Below are positions 43,208 to 53,318 of a DNA stretch of 64,000 bases, piece after piece. A program made the position numbers and the translations under genes. Origin of the DNA: Chaetoceros tenuissimus (lineage: Eukaryota; Bacillariophyta; Thalassiosirophyceae; Chaetocerotales; Chaetocerotaceae); NCBI GenBank assembly GCA_021927905.1, contig BLLK01000047.1:2728001-2792000 (forward strand). The letters run 5' to 3'. The notes beneath the pieces were generated by a model. It ran no database searches and was not told where the DNA came from. It was given only the letters and a program-made list of their open reading frames with translations. The stretch's first letter is position 1, and the number at the start of each line of letters is the position of its first letter.

Positions 43208-44311
43208 ATGTTTACAAAAGTCTTGGATGGAACGTTGTCAGAATCATTGCAGCAGTACGCTTCACAAATAATATTGATTTCCATCTTGAGTATCATCACA
43301 ATATTTAGAAAGGAGCTCAGTTGCAACTCTGTCTACCTTGTCGACAAACAGAAGCCTAATGAAAAGCAAAAAATAAGACACAGAAAGCTCGATTCACATT
43401 CAGAATGGGAGCGGGTGGATTTTAACTCATGTCCATTAATAGACGGTTTGTCCGATTGTGTTCAAATAAAATGTTTGACGTATCTTCATCCTAGTGAAAT
43501 TTTAACACTGGGGTCTGTGAGTAAAAAGGCTCACAGTCTGGTAAATAAAGAGTTGCTCTGGTATAGAATTTTTCTTCGAGACTTTGCATATGTGCTATTG
43601 AAATGGAAATATGGTATTGAAAAAGTGAACAGTTTGAGAGATAGTCATTGGAATTGTCCAGAGAAGATAGTATCTCTCCTTGGGAGGGCTCTGAATGGAA
43701 TTAGACATCGAAGGAATGTTCCATCCATGAAAGAATTTTACCTCGTATTTGCTCAAACTTGGAGTGAATTTATAATAGCGGGATATAGTGAGAATCCAAC
43801 ACTGGTATCTATCCACGGTCATGTTTTCAATATTACATCATTCCTAGATGAACATCCAGGTAGCCCAGAGACAATAATAATGCAAGGTGGAGGGAAAGAT
43901 GCCAGTTCGTTCTTTGAAGCCGTTGGCCATTCTAAATCTGCTCGTATGACAGCTTTGCAGCGATTAGTAGAAATTGTTGATTTATCGTGCTGCAGAGGAG
44001 ATCAATCGCTATTGGTTGGCTTAAGAAAAGATTACCATGATATGAATTGTGTTCTACCACTAAAGAGGTCCAAAGTTAGAAAACCATGGGCTTTATCACA
44101 TCTTAGGCAAAAGTTAGAAAGAGAAAAAAAGGCAATGTTGACACAAGCTAGGAAACAGCTCTCTCGCAAAATGGCAGCAAGAGGGCAAATAAACGTGCTA
44201 GGTAACATCAATGTGTATTTTGACCCAATCTGCTATCGTTGGAAGGCATGGTATCTCGATCTTGACTTTCAACCCATTTTCATGGATAATATTGAAAATG
44301 ATGAATATTAA
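43208..44311 (+). CDS. F-box protein fused to a cytochrome b5-like heme domain
   Basis: Single exon, 367 aa. Residues 20-35 form a hydrophobic segment (IILISILSIITIF) near the N-terminus, possibly a membrane anchor. An F-box-like segment follows at about 78-125 (LSDCVQIKCLTYLHPSEILT, then VSKKAHSLVNKELLWYRIF). A cytochrome b5 domain lies at about 198-262: LVSIHGHVFNITSFLDEHPG, then DASSFFEAVGHSKSARM. The two heme-ligand His are in HPG and GHS; the usual HPGG is HPGS. The C-terminus (about 290-367) is basic and helical. F-boxes recruit substrates to SCF ubiquitin ligases, cytochrome b5 carries electrons, and the combination is unusual. The F-box call rests on pattern only; the b5 call is strong. 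The stop is 60 bp from the convergent GT-like gene. Confidence 0.85.
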   Translation: MFTKVLDGTLSESLQQYASQIILISILSIITIFRKELSCNSVYLVDKQKPNEKQKIRHRKLDSHSEWERVDFNSCPLIDGLSDCVQIKCLTYLHPSEILTLGSVSKKAHSLVNKELLWYRIFLRDFAYVLLKWKYGIEKVNSLRDSHWNCPEKIVSLLGRALNGIRHRRNVPSMKEFYLVFAQTWSEFIIAGYSENPTLVSIHGHVFNITSFLDEHPGSPETIIMQGGGKDASSFFEAVGHSKSARMTALQRLVEIVDLSCCRGDQSLLVGLRKDYHDMNCVLPLKRSKVRKPWALSHLRQKLEREKKAMLTQARKQLSRKMAARGQINVLGNINVYFDPICYRWKAWYLDLDFQPIFMDNIENDEY

Positions 44312-44371
44312 TAATTTAATTGCTATTTCCAGATCCGATACCTGTGTCTCATTGTAGTTTATTCTTATTGC

Positions 44372-45967
44372 TTAGACGGGAACAAAGGGAGAACTGAGTG
44401 TCAATCTACCTCCTTCTCTGTCATCTTCTCCAAACACCAAAAAGTCTGCTGTTATATTTCTAGAATATTTCTTGCTTTGATCATTGGGACATTTGATTAT
44501 ATTTCCTTCGTGCGTGCGATGTATTGCTCTGCATCTATTTCCAGTCAAACTTGCACCGAAAGCACCGAATGAACCAGCCCCATGGCTCACGCATTTACTG
44601 CCACCTAGGATTAGTAAGTCCTCAACAACCGAATAAAATTTAATCACTTCAGCATTATTTCTGAATGATCCCACATGTTTCAAATGTCCACTACGCTTTA
44701 CTCCTAGCGGTTTTACTCTTATATTTTCTCTACTGACTTGTAAGATATCTTTGGTAACAAAATCTGTCAAATTTGCAAGATCTGATACGAAGTAAATCTT
44801 GCTATTCCTATTGAGAAGTGCTCCACACTCAATGGCATTGAAAGCAATTTTGGTCAAGTACCTTTTGTAATTGCCATCAAATTCATAGACTCGATCCCCA
44901 TCGTCGTGATCCTTGGCATGTTGCTGGCTTCCAAGCAATTCTCCCAATTTCTTGACAGGAAAACGACTGCGAACATGGATTGAAGTATAATTGTTTTCGA
45001 TCAGACCAAGTTTGGCCATAGTGGTATTGATATTTTTTGCTATTTGCTCAACTGGTTGAAACATGATTCTGAAGATGTGCTCCATCAAATCGACATGAAA
45101 CCAATTGCCGTCAACAGGTATGTAGCTTTGATAGGAATAGGATTTGAAAATTGTGTTGAGATAACTAATCACATTCTCTGTTTTGCCTCTATATGTCATT
45201 GAAACAAATGTCTGATTGCTTTCCTTCACTTCGTTGTAAACTCTAATGACATTTGTTCTTTTATTAGTCAAAAGATAATGCCGGAAATTCTTTTGTCTAT
45301 ATGATGTTTTATACTTTTCAACAATTCCATCAAAAGATGCTGGACATCGCCAATCCAAACCACCCTTCGGCGGCTGAAGAAATGATTCCAAAGGATAAGG
45401 CTTCGTCCAATATATACATAGCACTCTATTGACTTTACTCGCAAGTAATATGTAAAACGGTAAGGCACGTAACCGATCCGAAAAGCCTTCACATCTATCA
45501 TTTCCAATACATGGCAAGACAAGGTATTTGGTTTGTTCGTTTTCGCTAGCTCTTTGCTGTTGACTCCATGTGACGTATTGTGATAGCCATTTGGGTACCT
45601 GCTCAAGAGCTGGTTTGACTCTATGTTGCCCATACATTGTGAGAAATGAACTTTCTTTTATTTGTATTTCTTCGCTAACTTTGTCTATGTTTGAAACCTT
45701 TTCAGCTTTTGCAGGATTGATCATACTCTGTAATGATTTGCCTGTAATTTCATTTCTGTTAGATTTGGATTCATTCTCCGAAAAATCAGAAGTACTTTTT
45801 GTATCCATCCTTTGCACGTTTCTCGAGTAAAACAATAATAAACCCACATATATTCCGCCCAAAGTAAGGAATAGGACAGGAATTGTCACCCGTCCTAGTG
45901 TCAAATATGAATATACCGATGATCTATTACGATAATACCGACTTGATGGGTGGTTTGGATGTGGCAT
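44372..45967 (-). CDS. Golgi type II membrane glycosyltransferase-like protein, copy 1
   Basis: Single exon, 531 aa. A basic cytoplasmic tail (1-27) precedes one membrane segment (about 28-47, VTIPVLFLTLGGIYVGLLLF), then a stem, then a lumenal domain with several NxT/NxS sequons. Motifs: GFSDRLRALPFYILLAS, YWTKPYPLESFLQPP, GNWFHVDLMEHIFRIMF, TSIHVRSRFPVKKLG and DLLILGGSKCVSHG. The basic SIHVRSRFP and the GxSDRLR pattern recall fucosyltransferase-type GT-B enzymes (G-G-L-A-D-R and H-x-R motifs), but the family is not certain. It is the inverted paralogue of the gene at 50456-51973. The block 45646-45329 is 94% identical to that copy while the flanks are only moderately similar. Confidence 0.8.
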   Translation of the reverse strand: MPHPNHPSSRYYRNRSSVYSYLTLGRVTIPVLFLTLGGIYVGLLLFYSRNVQRMDTKSTSDFSENESKSNRNEITGKSLQSMINPAKAEKVSNIDKVSEEIQIKESSFLTMYGQHRVKPALEQVPKWLSQYVTWSQQQRASENEQTKYLVLPCIGNDRCEGFSDRLRALPFYILLASKVNRVLCIYWTKPYPLESFLQPPKGGLDWRCPASFDGIVEKYKTSYRQKNFRHYLLTNKRTNVIRVYNEVKESNQTFVSMTYRGKTENVISYLNTIFKSYSYQSYIPVDGNWFHVDLMEHIFRIMFQPVEQIAKNINTTMAKLGLIENNYTSIHVRSRFPVKKLGELLGSQQHAKDHDDGDRVYEFDGNYKRYLTKIAFNAIECGALLNRNSKIYFVSDLANLTDFVTKDILQVSRENIRVKPLGVKRSGHLKHVGSFRNNAEVIKFYSVVEDLLILGGSKCVSHGAGSFGAFGASLTGNRCRAIHRTHEGNIIKCPNDQSKKYSRNITADFLVFGEDDREGGRLTLSSPFVPV

Positions 45968-46487
45968 TGTCTACTAATTTTCCCAACCGTAGATTCTATC
46001 CCTATTTCTCAACAGTCTTGAGAATCTTCTCCTATTAGATTCGATTATTCAAGATGTCCCGTACTATCTTCTGCTAGATAAGTTCAAATTTCTATTTTCT
46101 CCCACCATATCTCGTCAAGTAGCACTAGTACTCTACTTTATGTTTTTGCTCGATAATTCCATACTCTCCTACATTTAACATCAGTGCTACAACACCGTAC
46201 CGTGTTCGATAAAAAAGACGGACACGTCATTGTTTGAGAAAATACGATGTCATCTCCTTATTTTTAAATTTTGACACTTGTCTAAACCTCAACTTAGCTT
46301 CAGAGACAAAGTTCGGGAGTAGGGTACGTACTAGAGAGTGACATAGCATAGCAGTAGGCAGTAGGTAAATGTAGAACAATAGAGTAAAAGAACAAGAAAG
46401 AAGAATAAAATGGTCTTCTATATTCTACACTATATAATGTTTCGTGATACCACATTTTAATTTTCACACCATCAACACATAGAGGCA
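45968..46487. promoter_or_regulatory. Divergent intergenic region, GT-like / KDEL receptor
   Basis: This 520-bp spacer separates divergent genes and has no coding sequence. It contains a TATATAA-like run near 46430, about 55 bp upstream of the KDEL-receptor ATG. Confidence 0.4.
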
Positions 46488-47216
46488 ATGAATATTTTTC
46501 GACTTGTAGGCGACGGCTGTCATATACTTGCTGTTTTCCTAATGCTGTATCAGCTTGAATACGTAAAAGATGCAACAGATATTTCAATACTTAGCCAAGA
46601 GTTACTATTGATAACTTTCGTTTTGAGATATCTTGATATTGGAACACACTTTTACTCTCTTTACAATACTTTGGTGAAAATGTTCTATCTTTGGTCAGCC
46701 GTTGCTATATGTGCACAATTTAAATTGGCGAGAGGGAATATTAGAGATACAATGGTTGAAAATGAACGGATACAAAAATCATTCATCCTTATCGTCGCGT
46801 TTATCATAAATATTGCAGCTCTACCATATTCTTTCGCGTTTGGATTTCAAGGCTTCATGTGGGGTTGGTCGATCGTGCTGGAACCTGCTGCTTTGATACC
46901 ACAATTCGTTATTTTATACGAGAACAGGCTGAGAGTTCCACCATTTGTCAAGGCTTATATTTTTTTGATGTGGATTTATCGGGTATTTTACATTATGAAC
47001 TGGATTTATAGATCGCATTACGAGCCATATTATCGCCCCAACTATTTTGTATACTTTTTTGGAGCTCTACATGCCTTAACTCTTCCTTTGGCAGTTTTAT
47101 TGAACAGATACAAACCATATGAGGAAAGAAATAGTAGCGAAGACGAGAGAGGTACCTTGACTCTATTGGACTTGGAACAAGATTCGTATGAATTATTAAA
47201 TGACGCTGAGGATTGA
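46488..47216 (+). CDS. ERD2: ER lumen protein-retaining receptor (ERD2/KDEL receptor)
   Basis: Single exon, 242 aa. It starts MNIFRLVGDGCHILAVFLML, the family's usual MNIFR-(L)-GD start, with seven hydrophobic segments. The ligand-binding and transport motifs RYLDI..HFYSLYNT and the helix-5 region FGFQGFMWGWSIVLEPAALIPQF are present, followed by YRVFYIMNWIYR. Known role: retrieves HDEL/KDEL-tagged proteins from the Golgi to the ER by pH-dependent binding. The cytosolic tail is longer than usual and acidic (EDERGTLTLLDLEQDSYELL). Convergent with the hemerythrin gene. Confidence 0.94.
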   Translation: MNIFRLVGDGCHILAVFLMLYQLEYVKDATDISILSQELLLITFVLRYLDIGTHFYSLYNTLVKMFYLWSAVAICAQFKLARGNIRDTMVENERIQKSFILIVAFIINIAALPYSFAFGFQGFMWGWSIVLEPAALIPQFVILYENRLRVPPFVKAYIFLMWIYRVFYIMNWIYRSHYEPYYRPNYFVYFFGALHALTLPLAVLLNRYKPYEERNSSEDERGTLTLLDLEQDSYELLNDAED

Positions 47217-47311
47217 AGATAGCGGTACAATATTTGAAAACCAAATGTAAAATTCTACTTATTTGTGCATTAAAATTCCAGTATAACAAAAACTTTGGAT
47301 TGACACCTTTT

Positions 47312-48097
47312 TTAAAATGAAAAACAACCTACTTCTTTGGTTGGTTCTACTCCATTTTTCAAAGAGTTTATTGGTTCGATCATATTTTTGATGAAATAAT
47401 GGTAACGAGGTTTGAAGTAAAGGTTCCAAACAAAGGAAGGGACTTTCTGCTGTTTCATGAAGGACTGTCTAAAGTGCTCTGGAGTCTGATAGTATACAAA
47501 AGAACCCGCCTCGACCTTTGGTTGATGCAATGTAATCTTTTGTACCTTAGCATCAATTTCTTTGGGTACAAAGTAAGCTCTCATGAGTGGTAATGCAATG
47601 TGCTCTTCTTCTAGTAAATGGGGGATCATAGATTCTTTATACGACATGAATTTCAACCGAACCGAATCTATTGGGTCGCCAACTTTGAGGTTTTCAACAC
47701 TTTTTCTGATATCGTTCATCTTATCAATGATATCAAGATGATCATCCTCAAGTTTCTCAGGTAGATTGATTCTTTTCTTAAGATATGGTGTCATGATATC
47801 ATCCTCGTTCGAGTGGTGGCTATGAATGTGGATTTCATGATTGCACCATACCTTTTTCAACGCCTCGATCGCCCATGCAGTGAATCCATCTGGGAAATTC
47901 CCTTCAAATGCATTCAAAGCTTCTTCAATATCGCACATTTCGCCTCTGATAGAATTATGAGCATGCACCCAACCATCTTCGATCATGGGATAACTCCATT
48001 TATCCATCTTATCTGGTTTGTTTTTACTACTTCTCTGATATTGAGGATCAGCAATATCAATGGTTTCAATCGTATCAACGGAGCTATTGGGGTTCAT
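47312..48097 (-). CDS. Hemerythrin-like (HHE cation-binding) protein
   Basis: Single exon, 261 aa. A four-helix HHE pattern is visible: VHAHNSIRGEM (first His), HIHSHHSNEDDIMTPYL (HH..ED), EDDHLDIIDKM and ESMIPHLLEEEHIALPLM (H..E). These are the residues that bind a di-iron centre in hemerythrins. Helix spacing fits the family, although the N-terminus has an extra 40 residues and the C-terminal 80 residues are not homologous to anything I recognise. Likely roles: oxygen or iron sensing or storage in the cytosol; no targeting signal is seen. Diverges from the epimerase gene across 537 bp. Confidence 0.85.
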   Translation of the reverse strand: MNPNSSVDTIETIDIADPQYQRSSKNKPDKMDKWSYPMIEDGWVHAHNSIRGEMCDIEEALNAFEGNFPDGFTAWAIEALKKVWCNHEIHIHSHHSNEDDIMTPYLKKRINLPEKLEDDHLDIIDKMNDIRKSVENLKVGDPIDSVRLKFMSYKESMIPHLLEEEHIALPLMRAYFVPKEIDAKVQKITLHQPKVEAGSFVYYQTPEHFRQSFMKQQKVPSFVWNLYFKPRYHYFIKNMIEPINSLKNGVEPTKEVGCFSF

Positions 48098-48634
48098 TCT
48101 AATGATGGAAATTGTTATACTGTGTACTTCTATTTGAAGTGATGGAAATGTTTAAGCTATCGCTTGGTTTAATGGAACGAATTGTTCTCAATCTCAGAGA
48201 AGATGTGATCATCTGATCGGAAATTGTCTTGAAATAGGCTATTTTTCACAAGAATGAGGATAGCTGTTTTGGTTTTGATGCAATCTTGCATCTATGTACT
48301 ATGTACAATATAATATTTAAAAATTTGTGATAAAGGTTGTCTTTTGATGGAAACCCAATAGTTAGATGCTATCTTCTATGTAAGAGTTGTATTAGATTCT
48401 TCTTTAGACTTTGTGAAGCAGATAGCTCGTACTAACAGCACGATAACGGTTATGCATCAGCTCATATTCCCAAGTGTATATGGTTACTACTCGTACATCT
48501 TTTAGTAGTGTTGCTTTTTTACTCTGCTATCTAGCTGATCTGCCTTGTTTAAAACATTAACTCCCCTCACCTGTCCCTCTACATTAAGACTGTTTTTGAC
48601 TTGTCTAAAACAGTATTTTGCTAACTGAAAACCA
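48098..48634. promoter_or_regulatory. Divergent intergenic region, 537 bp
   Basis: Lies between the hemerythrin and epimerase genes. AT-rich with no defined motif. Confidence 0.35.
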
Positions 48635-49711
48635 ATGAGGGTGCGTGAGTTACAAGCTTTTTTATTGATAACTCTCGTGTATTTCACACAATCATTTCAA
48701 TCCAACATTCATTCGACAAGATACCAACTACAGTTATCAAGCTCCAAGAATGACCTGCTCGTAATTGGCAATGGAAATGTGGGAAAAGAAGTTATTGGAT
48801 ATCTATTAGATGACGAATGTCCAATTGATTCATTTCAGAAACTATACTGCACTTATAGAAACCATCCACCATCAGGTGCAGATTGCCATGAAGGAGTCGA
48901 CTATATAGATTTCCAATCGATTCCAGATATGATTACAGGTTGTTCCCACATGGTCATCACGGTCCCTCCACAAATATTATCGGAATCATCTTACACTGAT
49001 GTGATTTTGGACAATATCGAAATTATGAATAGACTACCAAAAAATATAACTATTGGATATGTATCTACAACTGGTGTTTACGGCGACCATAACAATGCAT
49101 GGGTAGACGAGACTTCAGAGACTTTATGTGATGAGAAATCAAAAGCATATTGTTACTTGGATATTGAAAATAGATGGAAGATGCATTCAGAGAAAAAGAT
49201 TTTCATATTTAGATGTGCAGGGTTATATGGAAATGAATTTTCTGCCCTACACACTGTTTGGAAACAAGGTGGTTATCCAAAAAGAAAAGATGACAGTAAC
49301 ATTACACCAGCAAAGAAAGAGGATTCAGTCAAAGAGAATTTCACTTCTCGAATACATTTGAGAGATGTGGCACGATCTATCTGCACCTCGATAACAAATC
49401 CATGCTTGAGAGGAGGTATATATAATCTGGCTGATTCAATGCCAGCTCAACGAGGAGAAGTAATGGAATTTGCTGCAAATCTTTTTGAGAAAATGAAAAT
49501 TGAAATTCCTTCCAAATCAAATGTGAATGAAAAAAAGACTTCAGAACGCAGGTCTAGACGACAAAAGGACCGAAAAAGAGTATCCAACAAGAAACTTTTA
49601 TCTCTACTCGAGAATGACGGTGGACTTCTGTTTCCAACTTATAATGAAGGTCTAAAAGACATTTTCGAGTGCAACTTTAACCTATGGAAGAGCGAAAAGG
49701 AATCACAATGA
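48635..49711 (+). CDS. NAD-dependent epimerase/reductase-like protein (YeeZ type), plastid or ER
   Basis: Single exon, 358 aa. The N-terminal hydrophobic signal ends FTQSFQSN, similar to plastid presequences where the residue after the cleavage site is aromatic. A Rossmann start NDLLVIGNGNVGKEVIGYLL (GxGxxG) follows, then SHMVITVPP, the extended-SDR YVSTTGVYGDHNNAWVDETS (catalytic Ser/Thr, Tyr region) and RCAGLYG. This matches the YeeZ-like branch of extended SDRs, which lacks a known substrate. An insertion of about 40 residues rich in Lys/Arg (about 300-330) is unusual. Substrate unknown; plastid location is inferred. Confidence 0.85.
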   Translation: MRVRELQAFLLITLVYFTQSFQSNIHSTRYQLQLSSSKNDLLVIGNGNVGKEVIGYLLDDECPIDSFQKLYCTYRNHPPSGADCHEGVDYIDFQSIPDMITGCSHMVITVPPQILSESSYTDVILDNIEIMNRLPKNITIGYVSTTGVYGDHNNAWVDETSETLCDEKSKAYCYLDIENRWKMHSEKKIFIFRCAGLYGNEFSALHTVWKQGGYPKRKDDSNITPAKKEDSVKENFTSRIHLRDVARSICTSITNPCLRGGIYNLADSMPAQRGEVMEFAANLFEKMKIEIPSKSNVNEKKTSERRSRRQKDRKRVSNKKLLSLLENDGGLLFPTYNEGLKDIFECNFNLWKSEKESQ

Positions 49712-50455
49712 CATTTGCGGCTTGGAAAAAGTAAGTTTACCAATGAAATGAAAAATGTGAACACATACATGGTATGCATTTGTAGGAGTTTGCCATAAGC
49801 TAGTGATGGTATCAATGAACCCCACACCACATTATATTATAGGCATAATTACTATATTTCATCATGTATGAATGATAGTATCGAATTTCTCCAAAATCAA
49901 TGATCACCTTCCAAATGGCCAGTCTGATTGAGATAAATTCACCTCTGGACAGTTACGGGGTGTACAACTTTTCATCTCATTCCTTTTTGTTACATTTCTC
50001 ACTGATTTTATGAAATTCTTTTAGATTCTCACCATTCTTGCTTTATGGTATACACGAGATAAAAACAGTCTAATGGAATCTATTTTATATTTTTCAAGAA
50101 CAACAGAAAAATGATAATTGACATTGAATTTGTAATGATTATAACCTATTGCTGCAAGGCTATTATGCCTTATAACTTTTCGATCGTCATTGGATATTCT
50201 ACTAACTTGCTAGATAGTTTCCTACCTTCACCTTGCATATTTTATTTGGAGGTCCTCTATTATCACAAGTAGTAGAGGAGTCAAAATCGACAACTTACTG
50301 ATGCTGTGTTATTGACAAGGAAAAATACTTTAGGTCCGCTTCTGACAATTGTAAACATCGTAGAGAAGATTGATTGTAAAAAAGTGAATTTTGTTTCAAC
50401 TTTCAACGCTTGCTCCCTCCTTGGTTTCAAAGTTTCTTCACCAAAAAAGTAAAAA
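49712..50455. other. Intergenic, 744 bp
   Basis: No open frame with start and coding-like composition, and no recognisable RNA or repeat. Confidence 0.5.
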
Positions 50456-51973
50456 ATGAGAAGTCGTGATGTGAATAGAAAGTCAGGTTCGTACAGAGCT
50501 CGAAGAATACTTCTTTCTTCTATTCTATTGGTCTATATCGCTATTATTTGCAAATATTTCGGAGCAGATAGAACCTTGGATATAACTAGTTTTTTACAAA
50601 CGTTCAATTATGAAGAATTTGTGCATCCTAATGGCATGAGCATCAATGATATGAACGTTGATTCTACTTTCCTTACAATGTATGGACAACATAGAGTCAA
50701 ACCAGCTCTTGAGCAGGTACCCAAATGGTTATCACAATACGTTACATGGAGTCAGCAACAAAGAGCGAATGAAAATGAACAAACCAAATACCTTGTCTTG
50801 CCATGTATTGGAAATGATATTTGTGAAGGCTTTTCGGATCGGTTACGTGCCTTACCTTTTTACATATTACTTGCGAGTAAAGTCAATAGGGTACTTTGTA
50901 TATATTGGACAAAGCCTTATCCTTTGGAATCATTTCTTCAGCCACCGAAGGGTGGTTTGGATTGGCGATGTCCAGCATCTTTTGATTCATTGATTGACAA
51001 AAGTCTCAAATCGAGTGATCAAAAGAACTTGCACCACTTCATTCTATTCGGAGACAATCGTAGTAAAAAAGATGCTGACGGAAAGAACGCTAATGTCAAG
51101 CAAATCTTTCAGGGGATCACCAATGCAAAAGACAAGTATGTTTCAGTAACCACGAAAACTCACTCAGTTCAATCAATTGTTCACTTGAATTCAATATTTG
51201 ATGCTTATTCATATCGGAAGTTTATGCCACTTGAAGGGAATTGGTATCACGTTGGTATGATGGAACATATTTTTAGAATTATGTTTGAACCTATTGATCC
51301 TATAGCAAGAACAATCAATGCAACAATGACAGAGTTAGGGTTGAATGAGAAAAAATTTACAAGCGTACACGTTCGAGCTAGATATCCTTCCATGCAAACC
51401 ATTCGCTTCGCGGGGGGTAAGAGAAATGCAATTAATTTTGACGAGGGACGGAGTACAGTCGCCTTCGATGGAAGATACAAAGATTTTATTGTGAAAGTCG
51501 CAACAAATGCAGTAGACTGTGGCTTTCAACTAGAAGAAACAGACAAAATCTTTTTCAGTTCGGATCTAGTCAATCTTACTCAATTTATGCTTTCAAATCC
51601 AGTCAGGATTAAGAATGGGCAGAGGAATGTTCAACCAGTTGGTATTGCAAAAAGAGAAGACATTAAACATGCCGTATCAAATAGTGGTAGTGTTGAAGAC
51701 TTCTATCCCATGGTCGAAGATCTACTTATCATGGGGGCGAGCAAATGCGTATCACTTGGGATTGGATCATATGGAGCATTTGCAGCAGGTATAGCTGGCA
51801 ATAGATGTAAAGCTTTGCATAGAAAATACAATGGTGCTCCTATAGATTGTCCCAATGACCGTGGTGTCATGAGGAAACTTGTCATTGATAAGAATCTACT
51901 AGTATTTGGAGACCCCGATAATGATGATGAAAAAATAGATGTAGATGAAAAATCTCTATTATGGGATACCTAG
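50456..51973 (+). CDS. Golgi type II membrane glycosyltransferase-like protein, copy 2
   Basis: Single exon, 505 aa, paralogue of the 44372-45967 gene. It has a short basic N-terminus, one membrane segment (about 18-35, ILLSSILLVYIAIICKYF), then the shared block FLTMYGQHRVKPALEQVPK...CPASFD (50669-50986), GNWYHVGMMEHIFRIMFEP, TSVHVRARYP and EDLLIMGASKCVSLG. Overall similarity outside the block is modest. The catalytic-type Arg/His pattern HVRARYP is conserved. The acceptor and donor are unknown. Upstream are 744 bp without genes; transcription is opposite to the other copy. Confidence 0.8.
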   Translation: MRSRDVNRKSGSYRARRILLSSILLVYIAIICKYFGADRTLDITSFLQTFNYEEFVHPNGMSINDMNVDSTFLTMYGQHRVKPALEQVPKWLSQYVTWSQQQRANENEQTKYLVLPCIGNDICEGFSDRLRALPFYILLASKVNRVLCIYWTKPYPLESFLQPPKGGLDWRCPASFDSLIDKSLKSSDQKNLHHFILFGDNRSKKDADGKNANVKQIFQGITNAKDKYVSVTTKTHSVQSIVHLNSIFDAYSYRKFMPLEGNWYHVGMMEHIFRIMFEPIDPIARTINATMTELGLNEKKFTSVHVRARYPSMQTIRFAGGKRNAINFDEGRSTVAFDGRYKDFIVKVATNAVDCGFQLEETDKIFFSSDLVNLTQFMLSNPVRIKNGQRNVQPVGIAKREDIKHAVSNSGSVEDFYPMVEDLLIMGASKCVSLGIGSYGAFAAGIAGNRCKALHRKYNGAPIDCPNDRGVMRKLVIDKNLLVFGDPDNDDEKIDVDEKSLLWDT

Positions 51974-52226
51974 TCCAGTGCAATTTGGAAAGATGTTGAT
52001 ACATGATATATGATGTTGAAACTGAAATTAAAAATTTTAAAATTAGAACTTTTTAGATGTCATGAATAAATAGGTTATTCGCCTCATTTTTCATTGCCAT
52101 CATCACACCGTCCCAGCCAGTACTGCCACATTTTGCCCCTTTGTTTTCCTCTCTAGTATCTAGTAATACAAACTTACCTAGATACTATATATTTAACCAC
52201 AATTGAAAGTTCTTTCAGTTCTCTAC

Positions 52227-53318
52227 ATGGACCCGAAGATGAATTCTAAGAAAGTACAGGAAAAGGCTGCCGATGCACCAAAGAAGAAGAAGAGAAGTCG
52301 TGAAGAAAAGGAAGAAGTAGATTCGGGGATAACCATTCAGGAGTGGCAAGAAAGAAAAAGAAAGAATCAAGTGAAAGATTGGTATGAATACGGTTCTTTG
52401 CCTATCATCACTGACTACAAGATTCACAATGTTTATCCAATACCTTATACTCTTAATGCAATCCATGCTGCTCATGGGCTTTCAAACATTCCAGATAATA
52501 TGCCTATTGACTCTGTACATGAGACAATAATGAAGAATGAGATAAACACTAGATTGAACCATGCATCTAATGATAGACCTCCAAATCCTAGTTTCTTGGA
52601 CTTTATTGCATACTGTGCATCTATGAAATTAAAGCAAAGTGAAGATGCAAAGAAGTCAGCATCACATTCTAATGGTCATTTTGAAGCTCGGTATGAACAT
52701 GCTTGCTTAGATAGTGATGACAGTGATTCATCAGATGATGAAAATAACAATGATCCAGAATACGAAAAGATAAAATCACAAATACATTCTATACGAAATG
52801 ATAAGGTTGAAATGATGACATGGGTAGATGAAAGCAATAATATTTTAAGTGACAAGAAGAGTATTGATCGTATATATAAGAGTTGCGATGAAACTGCAGC
52901 TGTTGCTATCGCTACCTATGCAGAAGAATGCATGATTGGAAGACTTCTACCATTTGCCAAAAGACATACATCTCACTGTAGAAACGAAAATTGTAATTTG
53001 GAAGATGGCAAGAGACCATACGAAGAAGCTTTTTCCAAATGGATTATTCCTTCTCACGAAGCCATAGTCGAGTCCATGTTTTATTCTAATGAAAATGGTT
53101 TTGAAGACCTCGGCTTTAAAAATCAATCTTTTGCAAGGCTCTCACACATAGCAGAATTGATGGAGACAAAGAATGAATATTTTCGAGACAATAATTTCAA
53201 TTTGGAAACTGCGGAAGAGAGGGAAATTGACAGACAGCTTGATGCTTTTCTAGAAGGAAATGATACAGGGACTGTTGATCAAAGTGAATCCTACCCCATT
53301 CCAAAAATTATCGAATAA
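52227..53318 (+). CDS. Acidic/basic nuclear-type protein, unknown, 363 aa
   Basis: Single exon. The ATG at 52227 was chosen because the frame upstream opens only at TTG. I do not recognise the family. Residues 10-35 are Lys/Glu-rich with a KKKKRSREEK nuclear-localisation-like stretch. A conserved-looking region is IQEWQERKRKNQVKDWYEYG (about 40-60). The centre has an acidic run (DSDDSDSSDDENNNDPEYE, about 165-185). A helical part with HTSHCRNENCNLEDGKRPYE (about 255-275) includes a possible Cys/His metal site. No signal peptide or membrane helix. Function unknown. Confidence 0.75.
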   Translation: MDPKMNSKKVQEKAADAPKKKKRSREEKEEVDSGITIQEWQERKRKNQVKDWYEYGSLPIITDYKIHNVYPIPYTLNAIHAAHGLSNIPDNMPIDSVHETIMKNEINTRLNHASNDRPPNPSFLDFIAYCASMKLKQSEDAKKSASHSNGHFEARYEHACLDSDDSDSSDDENNNDPEYEKIKSQIHSIRNDKVEMMTWVDESNNILSDKKSIDRIYKSCDETAAVAIATYAEECMIGRLLPFAKRHTSHCRNENCNLEDGKRPYEEAFSKWIIPSHEAIVESMFYSNENGFEDLGFKNQSFARLSHIAELMETKNEYFRDNNFNLETAEEREIDRQLDAFLEGNDTGTVDQSESYPIPKIIE

